DNA from: Elusimicrobiota bacterium | Lineage (GTDB): Bacteria; Elusimicrobiota; Elusimicrobia; Elusimicrobiales; Elusimicrobiaceae | Assembly (NCBI GenBank): GCA_031259485.1 | Contig: JAIRLH010000110.1 | Coordinates: forward strand, 1-10,422 | Direction of reading: 5' to 3' | DNA: 10,422 nucleotides | Part shown: positions 1 to 5,166 of the stretch, piece after piece | Position numbering within the stretch: position 1 is the first letter of the stretch | How the letters are laid out: the number at the start of each line of letters is the position of its first letter | Made by a program: the position numbers and the translations under genes | Notes under the pieces: generated by a model | What the model saw: the letters and a program-made list of their open reading frames with translations, nothing else | What the model was told of the DNA's origin: nothing | Database searches by the model: none

Positions 1-1
1 G

Positions 2-127
2 GGGGAGTTAGGAATATTTATCCCTAATACGGAAGAAAGATTTAATTTAAGTTGTTATAAAAACTACACTAACGACAAATACCCCGTCCGCGTCCCGCGT
101 CCACCTCTTTTGAGAAAAGGGGAATAA
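2..127 (+). CDS. possible C-terminal tail of an upstream gene (partial)
   Basis: One frame is open from the left edge to a TAA at 125-127, giving 41 codons; the other two + frames hit stops within the first 30 bases. The product starts around ELGIFIPNTEERFN and ends in a basic proline-rich stretch (PRPPLLRKGE). That final stretch is encoded by the GC-rich repeat and hairpin at 83-122, so if this is a real gene its end has run into an intergenic repeat. No family is recognised. A 41-codon open stretch can occur by chance, so this is only a weak call. The sequence left of the window would settle it. Confidence 0.22.
   Translation, partial: GELGIFIPNTEERFNLSCYKNYTNDKYPVRVPRPPLLRKGE
83..122. repeat. 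GC-rich direct repeat plus hairpin (intergenic repeat type)
   Basis: A short direct repeat (CCGTCC, CGCGTCC, CGCGTCC) at about 84-102 is followed by a hairpin whose arms CCTCTTTT (104-111) and AAAAGGGG (115-122) pair over 8 bp with one T:G pair and a GAG loop. The surrounding DNA is A/T-rich, so this block stands out. Its layout resembles the structured intergenic repeats that are scattered through many gut bacterial genomes, and the 9326-9358 block has a similar character. The hairpin has no T-run on the + side, so it is not a canonical terminator. Repeat status is inferred from style only. Confidence 0.4.
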
Positions 128-164
128 TCCCACCTCCCAGTACTTACAACCCCATTTTTCTATA

Positions 165-193
165 GTGACAAGAATGCAATTATTGTATATCAT
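165..193 (+). promoter_or_regulatory. candidate sigma70-type promoter of the pilin at 248
   Basis: GTGACA at 165-170 (5/6 to TTGACA) is separated by exactly 17 bases from TATCAT at 188-193 (5/6 to TATAAT). Transcription would start near 200, leaving a leader of about 48 bases that holds the ribosome site AAGGAG at 235-240, 7 bases before the ATG. The prediction is from consensus match only. Confidence 0.45.
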
Positions 194-247
194 GCTTTAT
201 ATCGCTCCATCTTTCTAAAGAGCTAACTACAACTAAGGAGTATCAAA

Positions 248-769
248 ATGATATCTACCCGCCCGCAATCTTGTTATAAACTTTCCTTCCGCGGGCTTAC
301 TTTAATTGAACTTCTTGTTATTGTTCTTATCATAGGCATTCTCGCCGCCATTGCTCTGCCGCAGTATAACGCGGCAGTGCTTAGAGGCAAATTAGCAAAG
401 GGAATGCCGATGCTGAAAGCTATTTACGAAGCTGAAGAAAGACATTTTTTAGCTACAGGGTCTTATGCGACGAATTTAAAAGATTTAGATATTGGCTTAG
501 GCTCCTGTATTGAGGGAAGCTCTTGTCTTGTAAATGGATATCTTTATTATATAGATATCAATGGAGGCTATATAGTATTTTATCCGAATACTTCAGCAGT
601 TGAATGGACCGAAATTGCTTTGTTGAAACCCTTTCACAACGACGGATGGAGTGAAGGCACAAAGAAAGGAAGAACTTACTGTTTGCATAGAAATAATGCG
701 AAATTTAAAAAAGCCTGTAAATTTTTTGGCGGAAAAGAGGGAGAGGTGCCTTTAGCTTATGTATTTTAA
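248..769 (+). CDS. type IV pilin-like (prepilin) protein with four cysteines in the head
   Basis: This 173-residue prepilin has a 16-residue leader ending in Gly16, followed by mature LTLIELL. The +5 glutamate (Glu21) needed for prepilin peptidase processing and assembly is present. Position +1 is Leu instead of the usual Phe, and the leader is longer than that of the pilin at 4423. The hydrophobic helix covers about 17-40 and ends in ALPQY, as in PilE/PulG-type proteins. The globular part has Cys87 and Cys93 (C-x5-C) and Cys145 and Cys157 (C-x11-C) before KFFGG; the second pair matches the spacing in the partial pilin at 10080. Predicted role: an inner-membrane-anchored pilin or minor pilin of a type IV pilus or related assembly system. 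The start is set by AAGGAG at 235-240. The gene stands alone, with no pilus machinery gene in the window, so it could be a structural pilin, a pseudopilin or an adhesive variant. Confidence 0.9.
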   Translation: MISTRPQSCYKLSFRGLTLIELLVIVLIIGILAAIALPQYNAAVLRGKLAKGMPMLKAIYEAEERHFLATGSYATNLKDLDIGLGSCIEGSSCLVNGYLYYIDINGGYIVFYPNTSAVEWTEIALLKPFHNDGWSEGTKKGRTYCLHRNNAKFKKACKFFGGKEGEVPLAYVF

Positions 770-1099
770 TCTGTATAGGCAATCTTTTAAAGTATTATAT
801 CTTTTAAAACCGCACCTCCTAAGTCAGACTAAGGCTCTCTTTATAGATTTGCGCCGAACTTCGTGATGCAGTTTATTATTCAGGAAAGGTAAAAGACGAC
901 TGCCTGACTATTTTACCACGACAGGGATGCAAGTGACGTGCGGCTGTAACTGTTTTTGCATTACCATTTGCCATTAACGTATTTTACACAAAGTTGTTAG
1001 AAAGGGTTTTACATCGGCGTAGCGGCTATCCGGCCGCGTGCTTTGTTCAGGTTACGACCGGATTGCCGCGTTTTCCTGCGATGATTGCTCGGCCCTTTA
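770..1099. other. convergent spacer with several inverted repeats, no supported gene
   Basis: This 330-bp spacer lies between the 3' ends of the pilin (+) and the exported protein (-). It contains a direct repeat ATCTTTTAAA (782-791 and 799-808), an inverted repeat GGTAAAA/TTTTACC (888-894 and 911-917), a weaker pair ATGCAA/TTGCAT (927-932 and 956-961) and a strong long stem at 1022-1069. No ORF here has a start, a ribosome site and recognisable content. One + frame is open from about 846 to 1107 apart from one TGA near 933, but its product matches nothing I know. The spacer may hold terminators, a small RNA or a decayed gene. Confidence 0.5.
1022..1069 (+). terminator. long imperfect hairpin, possible terminator in the convergent spacer
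   Basis: GCGGCTATCCGG (1022-1033) and CCGGATTGCCGC (1058-1069) pair in 11 of 12 positions around a 24-base loop. On the + strand the stem is followed by GTTTTCC, a short T-run, so it could stop transcripts arriving from the pilin side. On the - strand no T-run follows. The large loop is unusual for an intrinsic terminator, so a structured RNA or a protein-binding inverted repeat is also possible. Confidence 0.35.
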
Positions 1100-1798
1100 T
1101 TAAATAAACGCCGTGTTTATCTGTTGTTTCAGTTTTTGGATTTTTTCGCCGCCGGCATTATCATCGGAAATGGCTGAAGCAAGATTTTTGTTAATCTCCC
1201 GCGTCAGTTTCCCGCTGTCAATAGTTTGCGCAAGCGCGTCTTGCGGTATATAAATTGACGAGGGATAGGTGAAATGTTCCTTCAAGACTTTTTTGCCGTC
1301 CGGAAGGGTGCACTCCACTGGTTTCCCACCTAGGTTGCGCATGGCCAAGACGTCTATGCTTGTCGTTCTTGATTCAAATAAACCATTGCCGTAGAATTTT
1401 ATATCGTAAAATAAGACGTCCTTGGCAACCCGCCTGTGGCCGATACGGCGGTATTGTTTTTTTATGCGGATTTTTTTGACATTCTGCGGCTTTATATATG
1501 CGCCGTTGTACGGGATAAATGAAGTCCCGCATTTCACATCACTGGAGAAAAAGAATTTCTTTATGTATTCCTGTAGGTAAAAACTCTTGCGATTATAATC
1601 CTCGGATATAAGGAAGTAGCTGGAGTCCTCTACATAAAAAATCTTTTCGTTATTTTTTATGAAGTCCTGCACCTGCTGCGGTGAAGAGAGGATGATTTCA
1701 AAACTGCTCTCGGTTTTTTGCGCATGTGAGCTAGACGCCAGCGCAGCCACAGCCAGCGCGCATACTGCTGCGTGTTTTATTTTCGGGTATATTCGCAT
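1100..1798 (-). CDS. exported protein of unknown function
   Basis: This 232-residue protein has a clear Sec signal peptide: basic N-terminus, hydrophobic core at about 10-21, then SSHA with cleavage expected after Ala26. The mature part is rich in Lys, Tyr and Phe, contains one possible disulfide pair (Cys90 and Cys163) and has a strongly basic middle (about 104-126, with RIKKQYRRIGHRR). It shows no transmembrane segment, lipobox or catalytic motif that I recognise. The C-terminus (about 195-228) is likely helical. It is predicted to be periplasmic or secreted. The ATG is supported by AAGGAG at 1803-1808 on the opposite strand, 4 bases upstream. A separate promoter in the 149-bp gap upstream suggests it is its own unit. 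I do not recognise the family. Confidence 0.85.
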   Translation of the reverse strand: MRIYPKIKHAAVCALAVAALASSSHAQKTESSFEIILSSPQQVQDFIKNNEKIFYVEDSSYFLISEDYNRKSFYLQEYIKKFFFSSDVKCGTSFIPYNGAYIKPQNVKKIRIKKQYRRIGHRRVAKDVLFYDIKFYGNGLFESRTTSIDVLAMRNLGGKPVECTLPDGKKVLKEHFTYPSSIYIPQDALAQTIDSGKLTREINKNLASAISDDNAGGEKIQKLKQQINTAFI

Positions 1799-1831
1799 AT
1801 TGCTCCTTATTTTATTATATTAGCTTCAATT

Positions 1832-1844
1832 AACTAAGTTAGTT
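1832..1844. promoter_or_regulatory. 13-bp perfect palindrome in the leader of the exported-protein gene
   Basis: AACTAA-G-TTAGTT is perfectly symmetric around 1838. It lies just downstream of the predicted transcription start (near 1853) and upstream of the ribosome site of the - strand gene. That is a plausible place for an operator, but no regulator is identifiable and A/T-rich DNA produces short palindromes by chance. Confidence 0.25.
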
Positions 1845-1859
1845 GGTACTAATATATAT

Positions 1860-1887
1860 ATTATACAATATTTTTATAAAGAAGCAA
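1860..1887 (-). promoter_or_regulatory. candidate promoter of the exported-protein gene
   Basis: Read on the - strand, TTGCTT (1882-1887) is followed after 16 bases by a perfect TATAAT (1860-1865). Transcription would start near 1853, giving a leader of about 55 bases ahead of the ATG at 1798. The region is very A/T-rich, so alternative -10 boxes exist. Confidence 0.5.
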
Positions 1888-1947
1888 TAGTTAGTGTGAA
1901 AAATTGGTTGGGGAAAATATCAGGGTAAAAAAGAAGCGGGAAGAATC

Positions 1948-2370
1948 TTATCTGAAACTTATACGTTTATTAGTCCGGATGCGGCGTTGCTTCAAATAAT
2001 AATCAACGCTTATCCTGCCTGCGCCGCAGAAGAAAAATCCGCATAAAATCGTCAGAGCGAAAAGCACTCCGACAATATTAACCTTATTAAGCCCGCCAGC
2101 AAAAAAGAAGAACCCGCTGAAAAGCGTAATCAAAACCAGTCCGAAGCACGCCGTCCTGAAAAACAGCCCAAGCGCAATGCAGGACGCGCATACAAAAGTA
2201 ACCGTCACCGCGCTCACGCATATAGAGCGCGCAAACGGCAGGCCGATGTCTATTGCATTCTGCGTGAAGGCGTTTATGTGCAGAGCCTCGCCCGCGGCCA
2301 AAAAAGCAAATGCTGCCGCAAAGACGAGGCGTTGTAAGAAAAGCATCAGAACAAAGGCCTTATCCGTCAT
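1948..2370 (-). CDS. DoxX-like four-helix inner-membrane protein
   Basis: This 140-residue protein has four hydrophobic segments at about 5-27, 44-70, 72-93 and 97-117 and a basic cytoplasmic tail (KQRRIRTNKR). Several features match the DoxX/DoxD family: LQRLVFAAAFAFLAAGEAL in helix 1, the A-LG-FFRTA junction between helices 2 and 3, the FFFAGGLNKVN segment, and the final GAGRISVDYYL (the family pattern is G-G-x-x-S-x-D). Length is normal for that family. DoxX proteins are linked to membrane redox processes, but for this copy the function is unknown. The ATG lies 3 bases after the stop of the barrel gene, with only a weak AGG ribosome site, so translational coupling is likely. It is probably the last gene of the 4328-1948 transcript. 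Assignment is from helix layout and motifs, without a search. Confidence 0.7.
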   Translation of the reverse strand: MTDKAFVLMLFLQRLVFAAAFAFLAAGEALHINAFTQNAIDIGLPFARSICVSAVTVTFVCASCIALGLFFRTACFGLVLITLFSGFFFFAGGLNKVNIVGVLFALTILCGFFFCGAGRISVDYYLKQRRIRTNKRISFR

Positions 2371-2373
2371 AGC

Positions 2374-3210
2374 CTAAAATAATTTCACGCCGGCAGAAAA
2401 CGAAAAATATCTCTGCCTGTTTTCGGTATTTCTGCTGAAGTTAAGCCACTCCACCGCGCCGTTGATATTCACGCCGGCAATCTGTACAGTAAGACCAAGG
2501 CTGAGATCGTCGGTATCCTGGGCTGCGCCTTTGATTTTCAGAAAATTATAGGCGGCGTAAGGGCGTAAGAATTTATAAGTATAACCCGCGTTCGCGCCAA
2601 ACGAATAATCCAGATACCCTCCAGTCACGGAAATGAACCCCGGGATATCCAGCCACGGCGGCGGGGCAGTGCCGTCTGTGTCAGCCGAATAATTTACGGC
2701 TTTCGTGAAACTTACTTTTGTGTCAAACCCGCCGGTTTGTTGGTATAAATATGCGTAAACGTCGGTTTCATTTAAGTGGCTGTCAATAGGATCGTAAAAA
2801 GAATGCCGCGTTTCGCGCATGCCAAGGCCGAACTTTAATTCGTCAGCAGGAACAAGGCGGAATAAAATCTCGTGCAAGTCCAGCGCGCCGTGAATATCGT
2901 AATAATAAGCGGAATATTGATTTGCTTTGGGCTGATAACCGAATTCCGCGCCGACTTCGGCAATTTCAATAAAAGGCAAATGATAATTCAAACCCAAAGC
3001 ATAACGAGACATTGTGCTTTGGTTGTCGCGTTCGAACATTGCGTATTTTGCCTGCGCCGAAAGTCCGGGGACTATGAATAAACTCGTATCAAATGAAGCG
3101 CGTAACACTTGATAGCCGTCCTTGCCGGCCACGCCGGAAACGCTCAGCTGCCCGAAGCTGAAAGCCGCGGGAAAAATAAGCATTGATAAAATAATGGTTA
3201 TTTTTTTCAT
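2374..3210 (-). CDS. outer-membrane beta-barrel protein
   Basis: This 278-residue protein has a Sec signal peptide (basic MKK, hydrophobic core, likely cleavage after Gly20 before Gln). The mature part alternates polar and hydrophobic/aromatic residues in about ten strand-like stretches, with loops rich in Asp, Asn, Gly and Thr. The last residues, FSFSAGVKLF, end in Phe, which is the usual BAM insertion signal. It contains no obvious porin-family or enzyme signature. It is predicted to sit in the outer membrane as a small barrel, possibly a channel or structural protein. The ribosome site AAGGAG (3225-3230, - strand) is 14 bases from the ATG, longer than usual, and no better in-frame start exists. 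It is 53 bases downstream of the DHS-like gene with no terminator between, and 3 bases upstream of the DoxX-like gene, so co-transcription is likely. Confidence 0.8.
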   Translation of the reverse strand: MKKITIILSMLIFPAAFSFGQLSVSGVAGKDGYQVLRASFDTSLFIVPGLSAQAKYAMFERDNQSTMSRYALGLNYHLPFIEIAEVGAEFGYQPKANQYSAYYYDIHGALDLHEILFRLVPADELKFGLGMRETRHSFYDPIDSHLNETDVYAYLYQQTGGFDTKVSFTKAVNYSADTDGTAPPPWLDIPGFISVTGGYLDYSFGANAGYTYKFLRPYAAYNFLKIKGAAQDTDDLSLGLTVQIAGVNINGAVEWLNFSRNTENRQRYFSFSAGVKLF

Positions 3211-3263
3211 ATGTTTTGATATCTCTCCTTAATTATTCTATCAAATTATTTTTTGCAGCAGCA

Positions 3264-4328
3264 TTATTTTTTGTGTAATACAGCTATTTTTTTGTCGTCG
3301 TCAATTAAGAACTTTGCATAATTGCGGGCTTTACGGGCCTTCCAGTTCTTTTTGTGATATGCATATCCGACGATAAGCGGGGCGGCCAAAGTAACTTCGC
3401 TGAAAACCATTTGCTCCAAGGCGGTGGAAACTTTGCCCCAGCTGCTCGCTTCTTTGAGAGTGGAGCTGGATAAAGCCCCGTCCCGCACGTCGGCGACAGT
3501 TATCTGCACGGCGTATTTGTGCATGGGACTGTCCGCGCCGAGTATTTCAGCCGCCACGACAGTATCCTGCACAAAGTTTTTGGGCACGCCGCCTGAAAAC
3601 ATCAATAAACCGCTTTCTTTGGTGTTGATTTTTATTTTGGTAAGTTCCAAAAAGTCTTTCGCGCTGTCTATGGAAACATGGCGGATAGGATTTTCGGTCT
3701 GATGCGCCACAAAACCGAAACCGGCCGAACAGTCGGAGAAAGCGGGCACGAATATCGGCACGCCGCATTTGTAAGCGTTATAGACAATGCTGTCTTTGCC
3801 TTTCTTTTTCTTGTCCAGCCATTTGCCCATTTCTAAAATAAATTCGCGGCTTGAATATGGGCGCGGCTCAAGTTCGTTGCAGATTTTATGGATAGTTTCG
3901 TCGCAGACTTTAAGCTCGTCCTCGTTGATATAGGTATCGTAAATTCGGTCAATGTGCAGCTCGCGCAGAAGATTATCGTCGGCGTAATACTGATCGCCCT
4001 TATAATGCTTATAGCCCAAAGCTTCAAAAAAGTCCTGGTCAACAATATTGGCGCCGGTTGACACAATAGCATCAACCATGTTGTTTTGTATCATATCCAC
4101 GACCAGCTTTTTAAGGCCGGCCGAAATCAAACTGCCGGCCAGACATAAAAACACCGCGCACCCTTTGTCTTTGAGCATGGCGTCGTAGATATTTGCGGCG
4201 CGGTTCAAATCGCGGGAGGTATAGGCCATATTGGCCATATCCTCAACGAGTTTAACAACATTGTGCTTTTTTATGTCAATATGTTTGATTGTTTCTTTCA
4301 GGAAACTTTTTTGAGTCTTTTTTTCCAT
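3264..4328 (-). CDS. deoxyhypusine synthase family protein (bacterial homospermidine/DHS-like)
   Basis: This 354-residue cytosolic enzyme belongs to the NAD-dependent deoxyhypusine synthase fold family. The family moves an aminobutyl group from spermidine, or handles putrescine, through an imine on a catalytic Lys. Landmarks in order: AGSLISAG (64-71), STGANIVDQD (90-99) in the NAD site, FVPAFSDCSAGFG (193-205) with Asp199, SGGVPKNF (245-252), and SSWGKV (295-300) with Lys299 equivalent to the catalytic Lys. Asp283, Glu293 and Trp297 keep the spacing of the human active-site residues. The active-site His of eukaryotic enzymes is Asn251 here (GVPKN). Bacteria have no eIF5A to modify, so a polyamine role such as homospermidine formation is likely, but the substrate cannot be read from sequence. 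The ATG is supported by AAGGAG at 4339-4344. It is first gene of a likely three-gene - strand transcript. Confidence 0.9.
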   Translation of the reverse strand: MEKKTQKSFLKETIKHIDIKKHNVVKLVEDMANMAYTSRDLNRAANIYDAMLKDKGCAVFLCLAGSLISAGLKKLVVDMIQNNMVDAIVSTGANIVDQDFFEALGYKHYKGDQYYADDNLLRELHIDRIYDTYINEDELKVCDETIHKICNELEPRPYSSREFILEMGKWLDKKKKGKDSIVYNAYKCGVPIFVPAFSDCSAGFGFVAHQTENPIRHVSIDSAKDFLELTKIKINTKESGLLMFSGGVPKNFVQDTVVAAEILGADSPMHKYAVQITVADVRDGALSSSTLKEASSWGKVSTALEQMVFSEVTLAAPLIVGYAYHKKNWKARKARNYAKFLIDDDKKIAVLHKK

Positions 4329-4361
4329 TTTTTGTTAGCTCCTTCGTTAATAACAATTTTT

Positions 4362-4377
4362 TATAATATTATATAAT
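4362..4377. promoter_or_regulatory. A/T-rich divergent promoter region (several TATAAT boxes)
   Basis: The 94-bp gap between the divergent DHS-like gene (-) and short pilin (+) contains perfect TATAAT boxes on the + strand at 4362-4367 and 4372-4377 and on the - strand at 4368-4373. No convincing -35 partner was found for any of them, and the A/T richness makes such boxes common. Promoters for both genes must nevertheless lie about here. Confidence 0.35.
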
Positions 4378-4422
4378 ATTTAAGAAATAAAATTATATTT
4401 TTTAAATTTATAAAAGAAAATT

Positions 4423-4752
4423 ATGAAAAACGGCAATAAAGGCTTCACGCTGATTGAATTACTGGTAGTTGTTTTAATAATCGGTATTTTGGCAGCCATC
4501 GCGCTTCCTCAGTATCAGAGAGCGGCGGCAAAATCAAAATACGCCACGCTGTACGACAGAACAAACGCCATAGCCCAAGCTGAAGAATTATATTATCTTA
4601 CTAACGGCACTTATACCACTGATCTTAATAAATTGGATATTAGTATCCCGGAGCAGAAAGACTACTCTTTTTACGTTCTGTGGGGTGGTAATCAAAGCGA
4701 TACACTGGAAATATGGGGCACTTTCAACAATACCGGATTAATTATTGCATAA
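4423..4752 (+). CDS. short type IV pilin-like (prepilin) protein
   Basis: This 109-residue prepilin has a 7-residue leader (MKNGNKG) followed by FTLIELL with the +5 Glu (Glu12). A hydrophobic helix runs to ALPQYQRAA, then a helical region (EELYYLTNGTY) and the sequence LDISIP, which is shared with the partial pilin at 10080. After that only about 35 residues remain, and there is no cysteine. It therefore lacks most of the C-terminal head found in the other two pilins here. It is predicted to be an inner-membrane pilin or minor pilin subunit. The ribosome site is weak (AAAAGAAAA 5 bases or so before the ATG). It stands alone and ends directly at a strong terminator, so the short length appears genuine instead of being a sequencing break. 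Confidence 0.9.
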   Translation: MKNGNKGFTLIELLVVVLIIGILAAIALPQYQRAAAKSKYATLYDRTNAIAQAEELYYLTNGTYTTDLNKLDISIPEQKDYSFYVLWGGNQSDTLEIWGTFNNTGLIIA

Positions 4753-4758
4753 AAGCAA

Positions 4759-4784
4759 AAACCCCCGTGGAAACGCGGGGGTTT
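4759..4784. terminator. bidirectional intrinsic terminator
   Basis: AAACCCCCG (4759-4767) pairs perfectly with CGGGGGTTT (4776-4784) around an 8-base loop. The + side is followed by TTTAAATAG. The - side is followed by TTTTTGCTTTT, a better U-tract. It sits between the stop codons of the convergent short pilin (4752) and the small repeat protein (4807), so it serves both, with the stronger effect expected for the - strand gene. Confidence 0.9.
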
Positions 4785-4806
4785 AAATAGTTGCGAAACC
4801 TGCTTC

Positions 4807-5031
4807 TTATCTCGCGTTTACCATTTTGGCTCTGGAAATGTCACCTTTCTTGTCTAAGAAATAAAGATAACCTTTCTCTTTCTTTACGCCGGCTTTGGCG
4901 ATTTTTTTGGCCTTGCCGCCTTTTTTGCCGCCGCGGGCCATCTGGACTCTGGAGACGTCGCCGTCCTTGTCAATATAGTAAAGGAAGCCTTCTTCACGCT
5001 CCACACCGACTTTAAGAACTTTTTCTGCCAT
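4807..5031 (-). CDS. small basic protein made of two tandem 28-residue repeats
   Basis: This 74-residue protein is built from two copies of one unit (residues 4-31 and 43-70; 15 of 28 positions identical) with the shared pattern K-x-x-K-x-G-V-x-x-E-x-G-x-L-Y, then two aromatic/aliphatic residues, D-K-x-G-D-[VI]-S-R-x-x-M. A Gly/Lys linker (RGGKKGGKAKK) joins them. The protein is strongly basic and has no signal peptide or membrane segment, so it is cytosolic. Each unit looks like a short beta hairpin with a DKxGD turn. Nucleic-acid or ribosome association would fit the charge but is not shown. The start at 5031 is chosen because AGGAG (5041-5045, - strand) lies 9 bases upstream; an upstream in-frame ATG at 5106 lacks a ribosome site and would add an unrelated N-terminus. 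It lies downstream of dnaE on the same strand and ends at a strong terminator. I recall similar unnamed proteins in other bacteria but cannot name a family. Confidence 0.85.
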   Translation of the reverse strand: MAEKVLKVGVEREEGFLYYIDKDGDVSRVQMARGGKKGGKAKKIAKAGVKKEKGYLYFLDKKGDISRAKMVNAR

Positions 5032-5077
5032 GATCTTGTTCTCCTGCTTGGAATAGGGGACATACCCCGATAAAAAA

Positions 5078-5106
5078 AGTGTAATAAATATTTTCGTTAT
5101 ATGCAA
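5078..5106 (-). promoter_or_regulatory. candidate promoter of the small repeat protein
   Basis: Read on the - strand, TTGCAT (5101-5106) is followed after 17 bases by TACACT (5078-5083). Both boxes are only moderate matches (3/6 and 4/6). A small hairpin GGGG-ACATA-CCCC (5056-5068) lies in the leader just upstream of the ribosome site. Read-through from dnaE is an alternative source of transcripts. Confidence 0.3.
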
Positions 5107-5166
5107 GCGGTTTTTAGACGAAATTACGGCGCGCCGGCCGACGCGGAGCCCAAAACCGCGCGCATA

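Noticed and set aside
782..808. Direct repeat ATCTTTTAAA twice
   Set aside because: Too short and A/T-rich to be meaningful alone.
846..1107. Nearly open + frame with one TGA as a possible pseudogene or selenoprotein
   Set aside because: No start with a ribosome site, no recognised family, no visible selenocysteine insertion element next to the TGA; kept only as part of a low-interest finding.
2177..3081. + strand frames 2177-2377 and 2872-3081
   Set aside because: Antisense shadows of the DoxX-like and beta-barrel genes, without ribosome sites.
3424..4075. Frames at 3424-3702 (+), 3547-3768 (-) and 3833-4075 (-)
   Set aside because: All fall inside the deoxyhypusine-synthase-like gene in other frames.
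4791..5015. + strand frame opposite the small repeat protein
   Set aside because: The - strand frame has the internal repeat, ribosome site and terminator; the + frame is its shadow.
5032..5106. Extension of the small repeat protein to an ATG at 5106
   Set aside because: The added residues are unrelated to the repeats, while the internal ATG at 5031 has AGGAG at the right distance.
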